Shown in pieces: positions 9,227 through 17,551 of a DNA stretch of 64,000 nucleotides. A model generated the notes under the pieces. The model was not told where the DNA came from and ran no database searches. It worked only from the letters and a program-made list of their open reading frames with translations. Numbering within the stretch: position 1 is the stretch's first letter; each line of letters opens with the position of its first letter. Source of the DNA: Clostridiaceae bacterium OM02-2AC (GTDB taxonomy: Bacteria > Bacillota_I > Bacilli_A > Erysipelotrichales > Erysipelotrichaceae); assembly GCA_003481775.1 (NCBI GenBank), contig QULU01000018.1, positions 22,293 to 86,292 of the forward strand, written 5' to 3'. The position numbers and the translations under genes are program-made.

Positions 9227-10429
9227 ATGAATAGAAATTTTCCTAGGGTCATAATCAGTGAAGAAGGAGAAAAGTGGCTGGACAACGAACAAATGTGGAT
9301 GTATAAAAACAACGTTGTCAAGCTTGACGAAAATATAGAGAACGGTGCACTTGTTGATATCGTAACGACCAAGGATCGCTATCTTGGAACCGGCTTTCTG
9401 TCCAGAAACAGTCATATCACGGTGAGAATCCTGTCAAAGGATACAACAGATACATTTGACAGAGCATTTTTCAAAGAAAGAATCCGATTTGCATATGCGT
9501 TTCGCAAAACGCTGGAAAGCAAAAACATTACCAACTGCCGTCTTATTTTCGGAGAGGCAGATCAGCTTCCCGGGCTTACAGTGGATCGCTATAATGATAT
9601 TCTGGTATCACAGATCAGTTCCTATGGACTGGAACAGCGAAAGGATATGCTGTATGAGGTGCTGCTTGAGGTGTTAAGAGAAGACGGACAGGATGTAAAA
9701 GGAATTTACGAGCGCAATGATATCAAGGTGCGTGCCAAGGAAGGTCTGCCACTGGAAAAGGGATACTGGAAGCAGATGCAGCTGCCAACCACAACCATCA
9801 TTGATGAAAATGGCTTGAAGCTTCATGTGGATGTTGAAAACGGGCAGAAGACCGGATATTTTCTAGATCAGAAAGCTAACCGTGTTCTGCTTCGTGAAAT
9901 GGCACATGGAAAACGTGTAATGGATTGCTTCTCGCATACGGGTGGCTTTGCATTGAATGCAGCGTATGGAAATGCCAGTCAGGTTGTCGCTGTCGATGTA
10001 TCGCAGACTGCATTGGATCAGGCATATGCCAATGCAACGCTGAATCATCTCGAAAACAGGATTTCTTTTGTGAAAGCGGATGTGTTCAAATACCTGGATA
10101 CGTGTAAAGAAGGACAGTTCGACATCATTGTGCTGGATCCACCTGCCTTCACAAAATCCAGAAGAACGATTGACCACGCCTACAGCGGCTATAAACGCAT
10201 TAACAAGCAGGCTATGAAGCTGTTGGGAAGAGGCGGCTATCTCATTACCTGCAGCTGTTCCCGTTTTATGGAAATAGATAATTTTGAAAAGATGCTGCGT
10301 GAATCCGCACAGGAAGCAGGAGTAACCCTGAAGCAGGTATCCGTTACACAGCAGAATCATGACCATCCTATTCTGTGGACAATGGAAGAAACCTCGTATC
10401 TGAAGTTTTATATTTTCCAAATCGTATAA
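9227..10429 (+). CDS. RlmI/RlmK-type rRNA methyltransferase
   Basis: A class I SAM-dependent methyltransferase of the COG1092 group, whose best-known member, RlmI, makes 5-methylcytosine in 23S rRNA. The N-terminal ~75 residues look like a PUA RNA-binding domain. The SAM site is DCFSHTGGF (about residue 229), the catalytic motif is LDPPAFTKS (about residue 301), and a Cys-bearing TCSCSRF motif is near residue 341, all in the family order. I chose the ATG at 9227 because TGGAGG sits 5 nt upstream. An in-frame ATG at 9215 has no good ribosome site. Confidence 0.93.
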   Translation: MNRNFPRVIISEEGEKWLDNEQMWMYKNNVVKLDENIENGALVDIVTTKDRYLGTGFLSRNSHITVRILSKDTTDTFDRAFFKERIRFAYAFRKTLESKNITNCRLIFGEADQLPGLTVDRYNDILVSQISSYGLEQRKDMLYEVLLEVLREDGQDVKGIYERNDIKVRAKEGLPLEKGYWKQMQLPTTTIIDENGLKLHVDVENGQKTGYFLDQKANRVLLREMAHGKRVMDCFSHTGGFALNAAYGNASQVVAVDVSQTALDQAYANATLNHLENRISFVKADVFKYLDTCKEGQFDIIVLDPPAFTKSRRTIDHAYSGYKRINKQAMKLLGRGGYLITCSCSRFMEIDNFEKMLRESAQEAGVTLKQVSVTQQNHDHPILWTMEETSYLKFYIFQIV

Positions 10430-10476
10430 AATTACCGTTGGATATTCGCAATTATTTAAACAGGAAGGACTGCGTG

Positions 10477-11241
10477 ATGATGAAGACGAAAACAAACGAT
10501 ATATGCATGTTTCTCTTACTGACTTTTCTCATGCCCTTCTTTTTTGTATTGTGTCAGCGAACTAGCGTGCATCCTGTATTACAGCTTCTGTTCTACGGGC
10601 TGGAAGCAGCCTCCCCCAGTATCGCCGCTCTTCTTGTTCTAGCGAAGAACAGACAGCTCCTAAGTTTTTTTAAGAAGAATTTTACAGGCGGGAAATCCGG
10701 CACCGCACTCCTATTCCCCTGTGTGTTTTCCCTTGCCCCCATGCTGCTCGCAAGGCTATGCACAGGTACTTCTTCATCCGGACATTTTCTGAATTATGAC
10801 CTGCAGTTCATTGTCATTGTATGGGCTTTTTTTGCAGAAGAAATCGGATGGCGCGGATATCTGCGCCCTTATTTGAAAGAGCATTTGGAAAAGGAATGGT
10901 ATGTCCCTGTCATTACCGGTATCATCTGGTTTCTCTGGCATTATCATTATTTCTATCAGAATGGCATAGAAGTCCCTCTGCTTTGCTTCTTTATCGGCTG
11001 TATAGCAGAAAGCTTTGTATATGAGTATCTACTTCAGTGGAGTGATGGAAATCTTTTATCCTCTATGATGTATCATTTCTCATGGAATCTCTGCCTTCAC
11101 CTGTTTGCCATCAATCCTGCGGATCATGCAGGTAATGAAGTTCCATATATCCTTATGACACTGTTTGAGGTGTGCATGGTGCTGCTGTTGCTCGCTTATG
11201 ATAAAAGTAAGCAGTTGCATTCACCGGGTACGAAATACTAA
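10477..11241 (+). CDS. CPBP family intramembrane protease
   Basis: A 254-residue polytopic membrane protein with the CPBP/CAAX-protease (Abi) signature. The glutamate pair lies in FAEEIGWRGYL (about residue 120), a His-rich segment FLWHYHY follows (about residue 152), and there is a third motif with MYHFSWNL (about residue 196). These residues coordinate the metal in the Rce1-type glutamyl protease family. The start is the ATG at 10477, 7 nt after AGGAAGGA; the upstream extension of the frame lies in the end of the methyltransferase gene and is not used. The substrate is unknown. Confidence 0.9.
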   Translation: MMKTKTNDICMFLLLTFLMPFFFVLCQRTSVHPVLQLLFYGLEAASPSIAALLVLAKNRQLLSFFKKNFTGGKSGTALLFPCVFSLAPMLLARLCTGTSSSGHFLNYDLQFIVIVWAFFAEEIGWRGYLRPYLKEHLEKEWYVPVITGIIWFLWHYHYFYQNGIEVPLLCFFIGCIAESFVYEYLLQWSDGNLLSSMMYHFSWNLCLHLFAINPADHAGNEVPYILMTLFEVCMVLLLLAYDKSKQLHSPGTKY

Positions 11242-11331
11242 AAAAGGAAGTCCACATTATCATGTTCGGCATCTGTGCATTACATACATCCGCAGACGCC
11301 GAGGAAGGTGACATAATGGGCTTCCTTTTTC
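11242..11331. terminator. Long two-tier stem-loop between convergent genes
   Basis: An outer stem of AAAAAGGAAG-type sequence at the left pairs with CTTCCTTTTT at the right, extended by ATTATCA/TGACATAAT. An inner stem CGGC-A-TCTG / CAGA-C-GCCG closes a 13-nt loop. It ends in a T-run on both strands and so can terminate the CPBP gene and the Xre/DUF2975 operon. Confidence 0.7.
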
Positions 11332-11341
11332 ATATCTGTAT

Positions 11342-11557
11342 TTATTGCTCCTCTGTTCGCTGATATTCCAGAATATCACTTGGCTGGCAATCCAGTACCT
11401 CACATATTTTATCGAGGGTTGAAAACCGGATGGCTTTTACCTTTCCCCGCTTCAAATTTGAAAGATTAACATTGGAGATTCCTACCTGATCTGCCAGCTC
11501 ATTCAACGATATTTTACGATCTGCCATGACACGATCGAGTCTTAATATGATTGCCAT
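11342..11557 (-). CDS. Xre/Cro-type repressor (YozG-like)
   Basis: A 71-residue single-domain helix-turn-helix protein. The recognition core is LNELADQVGISNVNLSNLKRG, followed by the typical FSTLDKICEVLDCQPSDILEY ending shared by small Xre proteins that accompany DUF2975 membrane proteins. It is the last gene of a three-gene operon, 10 nt after the DUF2975 gene. It likely autoregulates the operon, as do YozG-like proteins in other Bacillota (inference). Confidence 0.88.
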   Translation of the reverse strand: MAIILRLDRVMADRKISLNELADQVGISNVNLSNLKRGKVKAIRFSTLDKICEVLDCQPSDILEYQRTEEQ

Positions 11558-11567
11558 AATTCACCTC

Positions 11568-12137
11568 CTAGAGAATCTGATCCACTTCATTTTGCAAGCT
11601 ATACCCATACCGGAACACCTTTGCAATACCGATAATCGCTAACCCCGGTAACACCTGTAGACTGATTTCAAGAATTTGAAACAGTATGAGCCTTGGATAT
11701 AAATTTACCTGATTCAACCCCAGAACGCAGATGATAAACAGACTCTGTACAATAGGAAGGATACAGTAGAGAATAGCGAAGACCTGTAACCAGTTTATCA
11801 TATCCGCCTGAAAAGGTCGATGAATAGCGCTTCTCTGGAAGATGTGTAGGGCAAGAATTAAAATAACGATTTGTATAATCTCAGCAAATAAACCGATCGT
11901 AGCCTCGATCAAGGCGGCGGCTTTATCTGAGGTGAGCTCCACGCTCATAAGCACATTGGACAAGCTTTTTCCAGTAACAAGAATAAGATCCTCCCGCGGC
12001 AGATTAGGCTCGAAAAAGGAATCCGGAGATATGCAGATCGTATACATCGAATACAGTCTTAAGCTAATGACGATGACTCCGCATACGACAAGACCGTACA
12101 GCAATCCCTTCATAAGTCTATTCTTATTTTTTCTCAT
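11568..12137 (-). CDS. DUF2975-like membrane protein (1)
   Basis: A 189-residue protein with four membrane helices and a C-terminal motif YGYSLQNEVDQIL that matches the conserved G-x-x-LQ-x-E-x-D end of DUF2975. An extracellular loop of about 50 residues follows the first helix. It lies 12 nt after the second DUF2975-like gene and 10 nt before the Xre regulator, so all three are probably co-transcribed. The function of the family is unknown. Confidence 0.8.
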   Translation of the reverse strand: MRKNKNRLMKGLLYGLVVCGVIVISLRLYSMYTICISPDSFFEPNLPREDLILVTGKSLSNVLMSVELTSDKAAALIEATIGLFAEIIQIVILILALHIFQRSAIHRPFQADMINWLQVFAILYCILPIVQSLFIICVLGLNQVNLYPRLILFQILEISLQVLPGLAIIGIAKVFRYGYSLQNEVDQIL

Positions 12138-12149
12138 AGTCCTGCCTCC

Positions 12150-12725
12150 TTATATTGTTTCATCAAGCTCATGCTGCAAAGCTGCCCCATGCATCCAGAC
12201 ATGTATCAGACACCATAATGCTCCCAGCATAATCAGGCTCTCAAAAAGATTACGAACAACATCGAAAAGTAAGCTAATCCAATCAATGGGCGGCTGGAAT
12301 ATCAGAGCCAGAAGAAATTCCAGAAAGACGAGAAGGAAATGAAAGCCTGCCAGCAGCAGTATACTGATTTTTAATTTCTTCAATATGTCTGTTAAAAACG
12401 GTGTTGTCTTTGCGGCTTCCTTTACTGCCTGTATGCCCCACAAAAGCAAAAGAGCGTATATGCTGGCATTTGTAATTGCAAGCAGGGAGTCAAATACGGC
12501 ATAAAACCGACTGGTGAAGAGTCCGCTTTCTGCCAATAGCCGGGCAAGCGTTACAACATTGTTGACCTCCCATGGAATAAACTGCAGGCTTTGTTCCGGC
12601 ATTTGAAAGATTTCAATTATCTTCAGGCATTGAAAAACAATGGATACAGCCACACCACATAGCGTGAATCTCAGTATCCAGAGAAACGTCGTATGCTTCC
12701 AGTTTACAGGTTGTTTCAGTTTCAT
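12150..12725 (-). CDS. DUF2975-like membrane protein (2)
   Basis: A 191-residue protein with the same layout as its downstream neighbour: four membrane helices, a loop after helix 1, and the related C-terminal motif HGAALQHELDETI. The two look like diverged tandem paralogues. This is the first gene of the operon with the Xre regulator. The AT-rich region to about 12830 presumably holds the promoter. Confidence 0.75.
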   Translation of the reverse strand: MKLKQPVNWKHTTFLWILRFTLCGVAVSIVFQCLKIIEIFQMPEQSLQFIPWEVNNVVTLARLLAESGLFTSRFYAVFDSLLAITNASIYALLLLWGIQAVKEAAKTTPFLTDILKKLKISILLLAGFHFLLVFLEFLLALIFQPPIDWISLLFDVVRNLFESLIMLGALWCLIHVWMHGAALQHELDETI

Positions 12726-12930
12726 AGGAACACCTCCATCTACTTACATTCTAGCATAGTTTTTATATTTTTCAATATATTTTTATCGTTTATCATTAAT
12801 TATTATATTTTAATCATGAACTAAAGCTTTATACAAAGAATCCTGCTGCTTCCGAAACACGATAAAAGCCCTATCCCCTATGCGTTGCATTATGATATAA
12901 TAGCATCATGCTTAGAAAGGAGATTGGCAT

Positions 12931-13182
12931 ATGCTGGAATACCGTTATGATACACAGCTTTTAATTGAGGGTACTGATTTATGTGAGGATGCCATTCACG
13001 ATTATTTCATGGAGAATTTTCAAGGAGATTGCCTGCTTGCTGTCGGCGATGCTGAGCTTATCAAACTACATTTTCATACGAATACACCCTGGAAAGTTTT
13101 GGAATACTGTGCTACCCTTGGCGAAATTTATGATATTGTTATCGAGGATATGGATCGTCAGTCCAGAGGCAAAAAGGGCTAA
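12931..13182 (+). CDS. Free-standing FakA C-terminal-like domain, 83 aa
   Basis: The whole 83-residue protein resembles only the C-terminal end of FakA/YloV, the ATP-binding fatty-acid kinase (DAK1_2 region). It starts with a YRYDTQLLIEG strand, then GDCLLAVGDAELIKLHFHTN, VLEYCATLGEIYDIVIEDM and Q. The LHFHTN motif matches the conserved VHVHTN block of that region. The kinase half is absent. An AAAGGAG ribosome site 8 nt before the ATG and a terminator after the stop show a complete small gene rather than a fragment. What it does without the kinase domain is unknown; binding a FakB-like partner is one possibility. Confidence 0.75.
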   Translation: MLEYRYDTQLLIEGTDLCEDAIHDYFMENFQGDCLLAVGDAELIKLHFHTNTPWKVLEYCATLGEIYDIVIEDMDRQSRGKKG

Positions 13183-13196
13183 GACTTCCTGTTTCT

Positions 13197-13229
13197 GGAA
13201 ACCGAGCTATTTTTTTCGGTTTCCTTTTC
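13197..13229 (+). terminator. Intrinsic terminator
   Basis: GGAAACCGA (13197-13205) pairs perfectly with TCGGTTTCC (13216-13224), followed by TTTTC. Confidence 0.85.
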
Positions 13230-13269
13230 TTATTTATGACGTTAATTGCATGAAATTTGATTTTATATC

Positions 13270-13298
13270 TTGCAAAAGCAGCATAGCTATGGTATTAT
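13270..13298 (+). promoter_or_regulatory. Promoter of tRNA-Asn
   Basis: TTGCAA (13270-13275), 17-nt spacer, TATTAT (13293-13298), followed by the tRNA 19 nt downstream. Confidence 0.65.
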
Positions 13299-13317
13299 AA
13301 TTAAGCATTTAAGAAAC

Positions 13318-13393
13318 GCCTTAATAGCTCAGTTGGTAGAGCATCCGGCTGTTAACCGGCAGGTCACAGGTTCAAGTCCTGTTTAAGGCGCCA
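13318..13393 (+). tRNA. tRNA-Asn (anticodon GUU)
   Basis: The acceptor stem GCCTTAA/TTAAGGC is perfect. The D-arm is AGCTCAGTTGGTAGAGC, the anticodon stem-loop CCGGC-TGTTAAC-CGG carries GTT, and the T-arm CAGG-TTCAAGT-CCTG follows. The CCA end is encoded. The anticodon GTT reads asparagine codons. The gene is 76 nt and monocistronic. Confidence 0.95.
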
Positions 13394-13406
13394 TGATAAC
13401 AGGTAA

Positions 13407-13428
13407 CCCCGCAAACGCGGGGTTTTTT
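13407..13428 (+). terminator. Terminator of tRNA-Asn
   Basis: CCCCGC pairs with GCGGGG across an AAAC loop, followed by TTTTTT. Confidence 0.9.
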
Positions 13429-13532
13429 ATATTTCAGGTAAAGCATTGACGTTCGTTTTGACGTCCTTTTATAACAGCAAACGTATAGAAGCTAAAGGTT
13501 TCTGTAAATGTATCCATAAGGTCACTGCACAG

Positions 13533-13572
13533 AAAAAGGAAGCCTTGCTGCTGTCATCGACGCAAGACTTCC
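13533..13572 (-). terminator. Terminator of the UvrD-like helicase gene
   Basis: On the minus strand GGAAGTCTTGC pairs with GCAAGGCTTCC, followed by TTTTTC, about 30 nt after the stop. Confidence 0.8.
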
Positions 13573-13599
13573 CTATGTTAGCTTCTAGCATTGCTTCCT

Positions 13600-15633
13600 C
13601 TATACCAGATCAATCAGCTCATTCATGATACAGTGACGGATATTCAGTGTTTTGCTTTCCGTCTGAAACTGTACCTGCATCATACCTTCACTGATTTTCA
13701 TAATGCGGCCTTCTCCAAGCGTGGCATGGGTAATTCGCATACCGCGTCGTAAGCCGCCCTCCCGTAGCTTTTTCGGCTGTGCAGCAGGCCGCTGTGCCGC
13801 CACCTTTGTTTCTTCTTCCTTTGGAGCATGCAGCTCATATATGAATGGAGATATTTCCAGACGAGTTACATCACAGCGCTTGCTTGTAAAAAACTCCAGC
13901 TGATGCTTTGCTCTGGTGATACCTGTAAAAAACAAACGGCGTTCCAGTTGAAGCTCTTCCTCCTGCAGACCGGCTTTTGGAAAGGTCGATCCCAGACAAT
14001 CCAGCAGCGCAACACGGCTGAATTCCAGACCTCTGGCAGATGCTACACTGCGAATTTGGATACGGCTGATTGGCTCACACAGGAATTCCCCCATTTCCCG
14101 CAGACGATTCAGAAACTGTGCCGGATCGCTGTAGCGCTCAGCAATAACACGCAAAGCAAGCAGATTGGAATCGTTCATCAGGATATTCGCCTTCAGCAAA
14201 CGCGCGCGATAGCCCAGCTTATCCAGAATAAAGGTGATCATCGTGTGTGTTTCCAGTGTGGATGCGGTTCGGATATTTTCCATGGAAGCAGCCAGCTTTT
14301 TCTTTCCGGCAGCACGATAGCTACTTTCCATCATCGCCTGATAGACATCCACATGCTCATCATCCCGCAGACGCTGTGCAACCTCCAGCAATACCTTTTT
14401 TGAAATATCAAAGCCAAGCTTCTCATATACCTCATAAAAGGCACGCATATCCTTTGGATCGATCAAAAGCTCAATGATATTACAAAGATCCTTGACAACC
14501 GGCTCCTGCAAAAACTTTTTTACGCTTCCATGCAGGTGAAACGGTACCTGATGCTGCATGAATAGCTCCACAAGAGGCATTGCCATTGCGCCGTCACGAT
14601 ACAGGAAGGCAATGTCACTTTCATCCTCTACCACCATGCGCATCGCATACTCATACATCCGCTCCAGCTGTGCAAAGCCCTTGAATTTCACCTCACAGGT
14701 TTCCTCACTGCTGCAGCTCATCGCTGCTTCATCCTTATAGAAAAATTCGTTTGCCAGAGCGTTGATGGTCTGATTATTGCGCCAGTTTCCCTCCAGCTGC
14801 TCTATGCGCGCCTGCGCATATGCTTCCGCAAAGCTATCCAGTGCCTGTGGATACGCCGCCTTATCATAATCCAGACACTGATCGCGATCTGCCAGCATCA
14901 TCATCTGACAATCCGATGAAAACAACAGCTTAATGATGACATGAGCAACGAAGGACAGCTCCTGTGCATCATCGATATGCACATACTGATACCGGGAGGC
15001 AAAGGTCTGCAAAACAGCCGGTGTACTCATTAGAATACGGGCGCATTCACACAGAATATCATCCTGATCATAAATATTGCGCTCACTCTTAAACTTATCA
15101 TATGCCTTTAAAAAAGCCGGAAAATCAATCCCCTCAACGCTGATAGAGGAAATTTCGCGCTCACTCATCATCATCGTACGGCAGGTGCTGATCTGCCGCA
15201 TCAAACGGCGCAGCTGCACACCGCTTAGCTCCAATGCAAACATATCCTTGATCAGACGGCGAACCACCTTCTCCATATCTCGATATGCCTTACAGGATTC
15301 CCGCTGTATCGTTTTATCATGAAAGCGGATAATTCGATAAGCGAAGCTGTGCATATCCACAAAGGAAGGCATTCGTTCATCATCACAGTATATATAGCGG
15401 TAATCCTTCGCCATTCTCTTGGCGATGGCAGGATCATGCACAATATTCAAAATAGCCGACGGCTCAACCTCTTTAGCCTTCATCAGATACGCATTACGGG
15501 CTAATAAAAGGAATGTTTTACCACTCCCTGTTTTTCCATTGATCAGAAGAGGATGCTGCAGTTCACAACACAGCTCCTGCTTTTTTTCATCCAGTTCTAC
15601 GTTATATTCCTTCAGTAATTCATTCATATCCAT
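13600..15633 (-). CDS. UvrD/Rep-like superfamily 1 helicase
   Basis: A 677-residue ATP-dependent DNA helicase-like protein. Walker A is GKTGSGKT near residue 33. The Walker B site reads IDDAQEL, where canonical UvrD has DEAQD/DEFQD, so the usual Asp-Glu pair is Asp-Asp. A UvrD-like motif (GNWRNNQTINALANEF) lies near residue 285, and a C-terminal block VASARGLEFSRVALLDC and RRLFFTGITRAKHQL matches helicase motifs V and VI. The last ~60 residues (GMRITHATLGEGRIMKI) form the SH3-like tail seen in PcrA/UvrD. The start is uncertain: the ATG at 15633 is used, with a GTG at 15648 as alternative. It is shorter and more divergent than PcrA, so it is probably an accessory helicase. Confidence 0.85.
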   Translation of the reverse strand: MDMNELLKEYNVELDEKKQELCCELQHPLLINGKTGSGKTFLLLARNAYLMKAKEVEPSAILNIVHDPAIAKRMAKDYRYIYCDDERMPSFVDMHSFAYRIIRFHDKTIQRESCKAYRDMEKVVRRLIKDMFALELSGVQLRRLMRQISTCRTMMMSEREISSISVEGIDFPAFLKAYDKFKSERNIYDQDDILCECARILMSTPAVLQTFASRYQYVHIDDAQELSFVAHVIIKLLFSSDCQMMMLADRDQCLDYDKAAYPQALDSFAEAYAQARIEQLEGNWRNNQTINALANEFFYKDEAAMSCSSEETCEVKFKGFAQLERMYEYAMRMVVEDESDIAFLYRDGAMAMPLVELFMQHQVPFHLHGSVKKFLQEPVVKDLCNIIELLIDPKDMRAFYEVYEKLGFDISKKVLLEVAQRLRDDEHVDVYQAMMESSYRAAGKKKLAASMENIRTASTLETHTMITFILDKLGYRARLLKANILMNDSNLLALRVIAERYSDPAQFLNRLREMGEFLCEPISRIQIRSVASARGLEFSRVALLDCLGSTFPKAGLQEEELQLERRLFFTGITRAKHQLEFFTSKRCDVTRLEISPFIYELHAPKEEETKVAAQRPAAQPKKLREGGLRRGMRITHATLGEGRIMKISEGMMQVQFQTESKTLNIRHCIMNELIDLV

Positions 15634-15815
15634 ACATTCACCACTCACTTCTCAACGATTCATAATTATACCTTAAATTCTCCCCAAATACTAACCTTTT
15701 TAAAACTTTTTCCTACTTTATTTCCATTTATTACCTTGTAACCTCTTACACTTCAAAGTGAGCAGAAACCCCTGTTTTATGCAAGGGAAATCCACGCTTT
15801 TTTCCAATCCCTCAC

Positions 15816-16403
15816 TCAGCGTCTGGGAAAGGGATCGTAGGAATAGCCCAGATAATTCAGTATTCCGATATAGATGGAGAACGCGAACAGGTACTGGTCA
15901 TTCAGCAGCTTTTCGGCATCCTGCAGATTGGAAAGATACGCCAGCTCCACCAGAATTGCCGGCATGTTTGTCCGTCGCAATACATAGAGGGATGGATTGG
16001 TCCGTACTTGATTGTAGCGTGTACCTACCAGATCGACTATAGATTCCAAAACATCCACTCCCAGATTGTATGCTGTGGAATTCTCCCGGTATACATACAC
16101 CTCCGAGCCGTTGATTGCAGGATTTGGATTAGAGTTGACATGGATACTGACAAAATAATCCGCCGGCCATGCATTTGCCTCATCTACTCTTGCACGCAGA
16201 CTGCTCGCCTGATCATAGCCAAGCACCGTATCCGGAAACGGTCTGGATACCTTTACCTCAAAGCGCTGATCTGCATAGAGAAAGCCTGCCAGATAGATTC
16301 CCACCCAATAGGTGACCTCCGATTCCACAACCCCGTTACCGCTTGCCCCCGCATTGATGTTCCCCGGGTTATGTCCCTGATCCACATAGATTCTTACCGC
16401 CAT
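15816..16403 (-). CDS. N-acetylmuramoyl-L-alanine amidase, no signal peptide
   Basis: An Amidase_3 zinc hydrolase that cuts the bond between muramic acid and the stem peptide of peptidoglycan. The zinc ligands are visible: His in VDQGHN (residue ~10), Glu in VVESEV (~28) and His in SIHVNSN (~88). The catalytic Glu is in VELAYLSN (~153). The 195-residue protein begins directly with the catalytic domain and has no signal peptide, as in the CwlC-type amidases that lyse the mother cell after sporulation. An AAGGAGGT ribosome site precedes the ATG. An AC-N16-CATA element lies just upstream. Confidence 0.92.
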   Translation of the reverse strand: MAVRIYVDQGHNPGNINAGASGNGVVESEVTYWVGIYLAGFLYADQRFEVKVSRPFPDTVLGYDQASSLRARVDEANAWPADYFVSIHVNSNPNPAINGSEVYVYRENSTAYNLGVDVLESIVDLVGTRYNQVRTNPSLYVLRRTNMPAILVELAYLSNLQDAEKLLNDQYLFAFSIYIGILNYLGYSYDPFPRR

Positions 16404-16423
16404 GAAACTACCTCCTTTTTGGA

Positions 16424-16450
16424 CATACTATGTAAAAAAGCGTACAGGGT
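16424..16450 (-). promoter_or_regulatory. Possible sigma-K-like promoter of the amidase gene
   Basis: On the minus strand AC (16450-16449), a 16-nt spacer, then CATAGTATG (16432-16424), close to the sigma-K -10 pattern CATANNNTA. No good sigma-A -35/-10 pair is seen. The match is short and could be chance; it is the same arrangement found upstream of the giant repeat gene. Confidence 0.35.
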
Positions 16451-16566
16451 TCCTCACAGGTAAGTATTTTTCCTTCTTTTGTTTAGGAAAATTTAATAAA
16501 AAAGCGGTTGGCTTTTACAAAATATACAGTATAATAAACCTTGATACGAAAGGAAGGTACTTCATC

Positions 16567-17442
16567 GTGGTATTAAACTTTATTCGAGGCTTCTGTATGG
16601 CGCTGGCAGATAGTGTTCCCGGGGTTTCCGGAGGAACGATTGCATTTCTGCTCGGCTTTTATGATAAATTCATCGGTTCACTGGATGCGCTGATGAGCGG
16701 GAATATGCAGCAGAAAAAAGAGGCAGTCATCTTTCTGCTGAAGCTGGGAATCGGCTGGATCGTCGGCTTCCTTATGGCGGTATCTGTGCTCGCCAGCATC
16801 TTTCATACACAGATTTATGCCATATCCTCTCTGTTTATGGGATTTATTCTATTTGCGATTCCAATCGTGATACGGGAAGAAAAGGAAAACATGAGGCTCA
16901 ATGTACCAAGCATTATAGCGCTTTTTGTCGGTATCGCCGTCGTTGCATTGATCACCTATTTCAATCCGGTCGCAGGCAGCGGCTCCAGTGTCAATCTGGC
17001 AAAGCTGGATATCGGTTTAATCGTCTACGTCTTTATTTCTGCGATGTTTGCGATTTCCGCAATGGTTCTGCCGGGGATCAGCGGTTCCACACTGCTGCTG
17101 ATTTTTGGGCTGTATGTTCCGATTATCTCTGCAATCAAAGCCTTGATGGGATTTGATTTCTCCTATGTGCCGATTTTGTTTGTCTTCGGGTTGGGAATCA
17201 TAACCGGCGTGATTACCGTTGTGCGGCTGATTAAGTTTGCGCTGGAAAAGCACCGCAGTATCATGGTCTTTCTGATTATCGGAATGATGCTCGGCTCCTT
17301 CTATGCAATTATCATGGGACCGCAGACACTGGAAACTCCACAGGCTCCCCTCAGCCTTGAAACCTTTGAAATTCTCTGGTTCATCATCGGCGGTGCCATC
17401 ATCTTCGGACTTCAGAAAATGAAGGATTTCAGTGAGAAATAA
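16567..17442 (+). CDS. DUF368 family transporter (PopT-like)
   Basis: A 291-residue polytopic membrane protein of the DUF368 family. The paired signatures ADSVPGVSGGT (near residue 18) and MVLPGISGSTLL (near residue 160) mark the internal repeat of two half-domains. DUF368 proteins such as PopT have been reported to return undecaprenyl phosphate, the cell-wall lipid carrier, to the inner face of the membrane. I chose the GTG at 16567 because AAGGAAGG lies 9 nt upstream and translation starts just before the conserved NFIRGF segment; longer in-frame extensions cross the promoter. It is divergent from the amidase gene, so two cell-wall genes share this intergenic space. Confidence 0.88.
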   Translation: MVLNFIRGFCMALADSVPGVSGGTIAFLLGFYDKFIGSLDALMSGNMQQKKEAVIFLLKLGIGWIVGFLMAVSVLASIFHTQIYAISSLFMGFILFAIPIVIREEKENMRLNVPSIIALFVGIAVVALITYFNPVAGSGSSVNLAKLDIGLIVYVFISAMFAISAMVLPGISGSTLLLIFGLYVPIISAIKALMGFDFSYVPILFVFGLGIITGVITVVRLIKFALEKHRSIMVFLIIGMMLGSFYAIIMGPQTLETPQAPLSLETFEILWFIIGGAIIFGLQKMKDFSEK

Positions 17443-17450
17443 GCTTCTAC

Positions 17451-17477
17451 AGGACAGCTGCTGCTGTTCTTTTTTTT
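17451..17477 (+). terminator. Terminator of the DUF368 gene
   Basis: AGGACAGC pairs with GCTGTTCT (one G-U pair) across a TGCT loop, followed by seven or more T residues. Confidence 0.75.
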
Positions 17478-17551
17478 ATATTGCCACGGTATTTTTCAGA
17501 CAAGTCCTATCGTTTGTGCTATCATAACAGTATATGGAAAAGAGTGATACG

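Noticed and set aside
8776-9415. Minus-strand open frames before the RlmI-type gene
   Set aside because: They lack ribosome sites and partly mirror the methyltransferase gene on the other strand.
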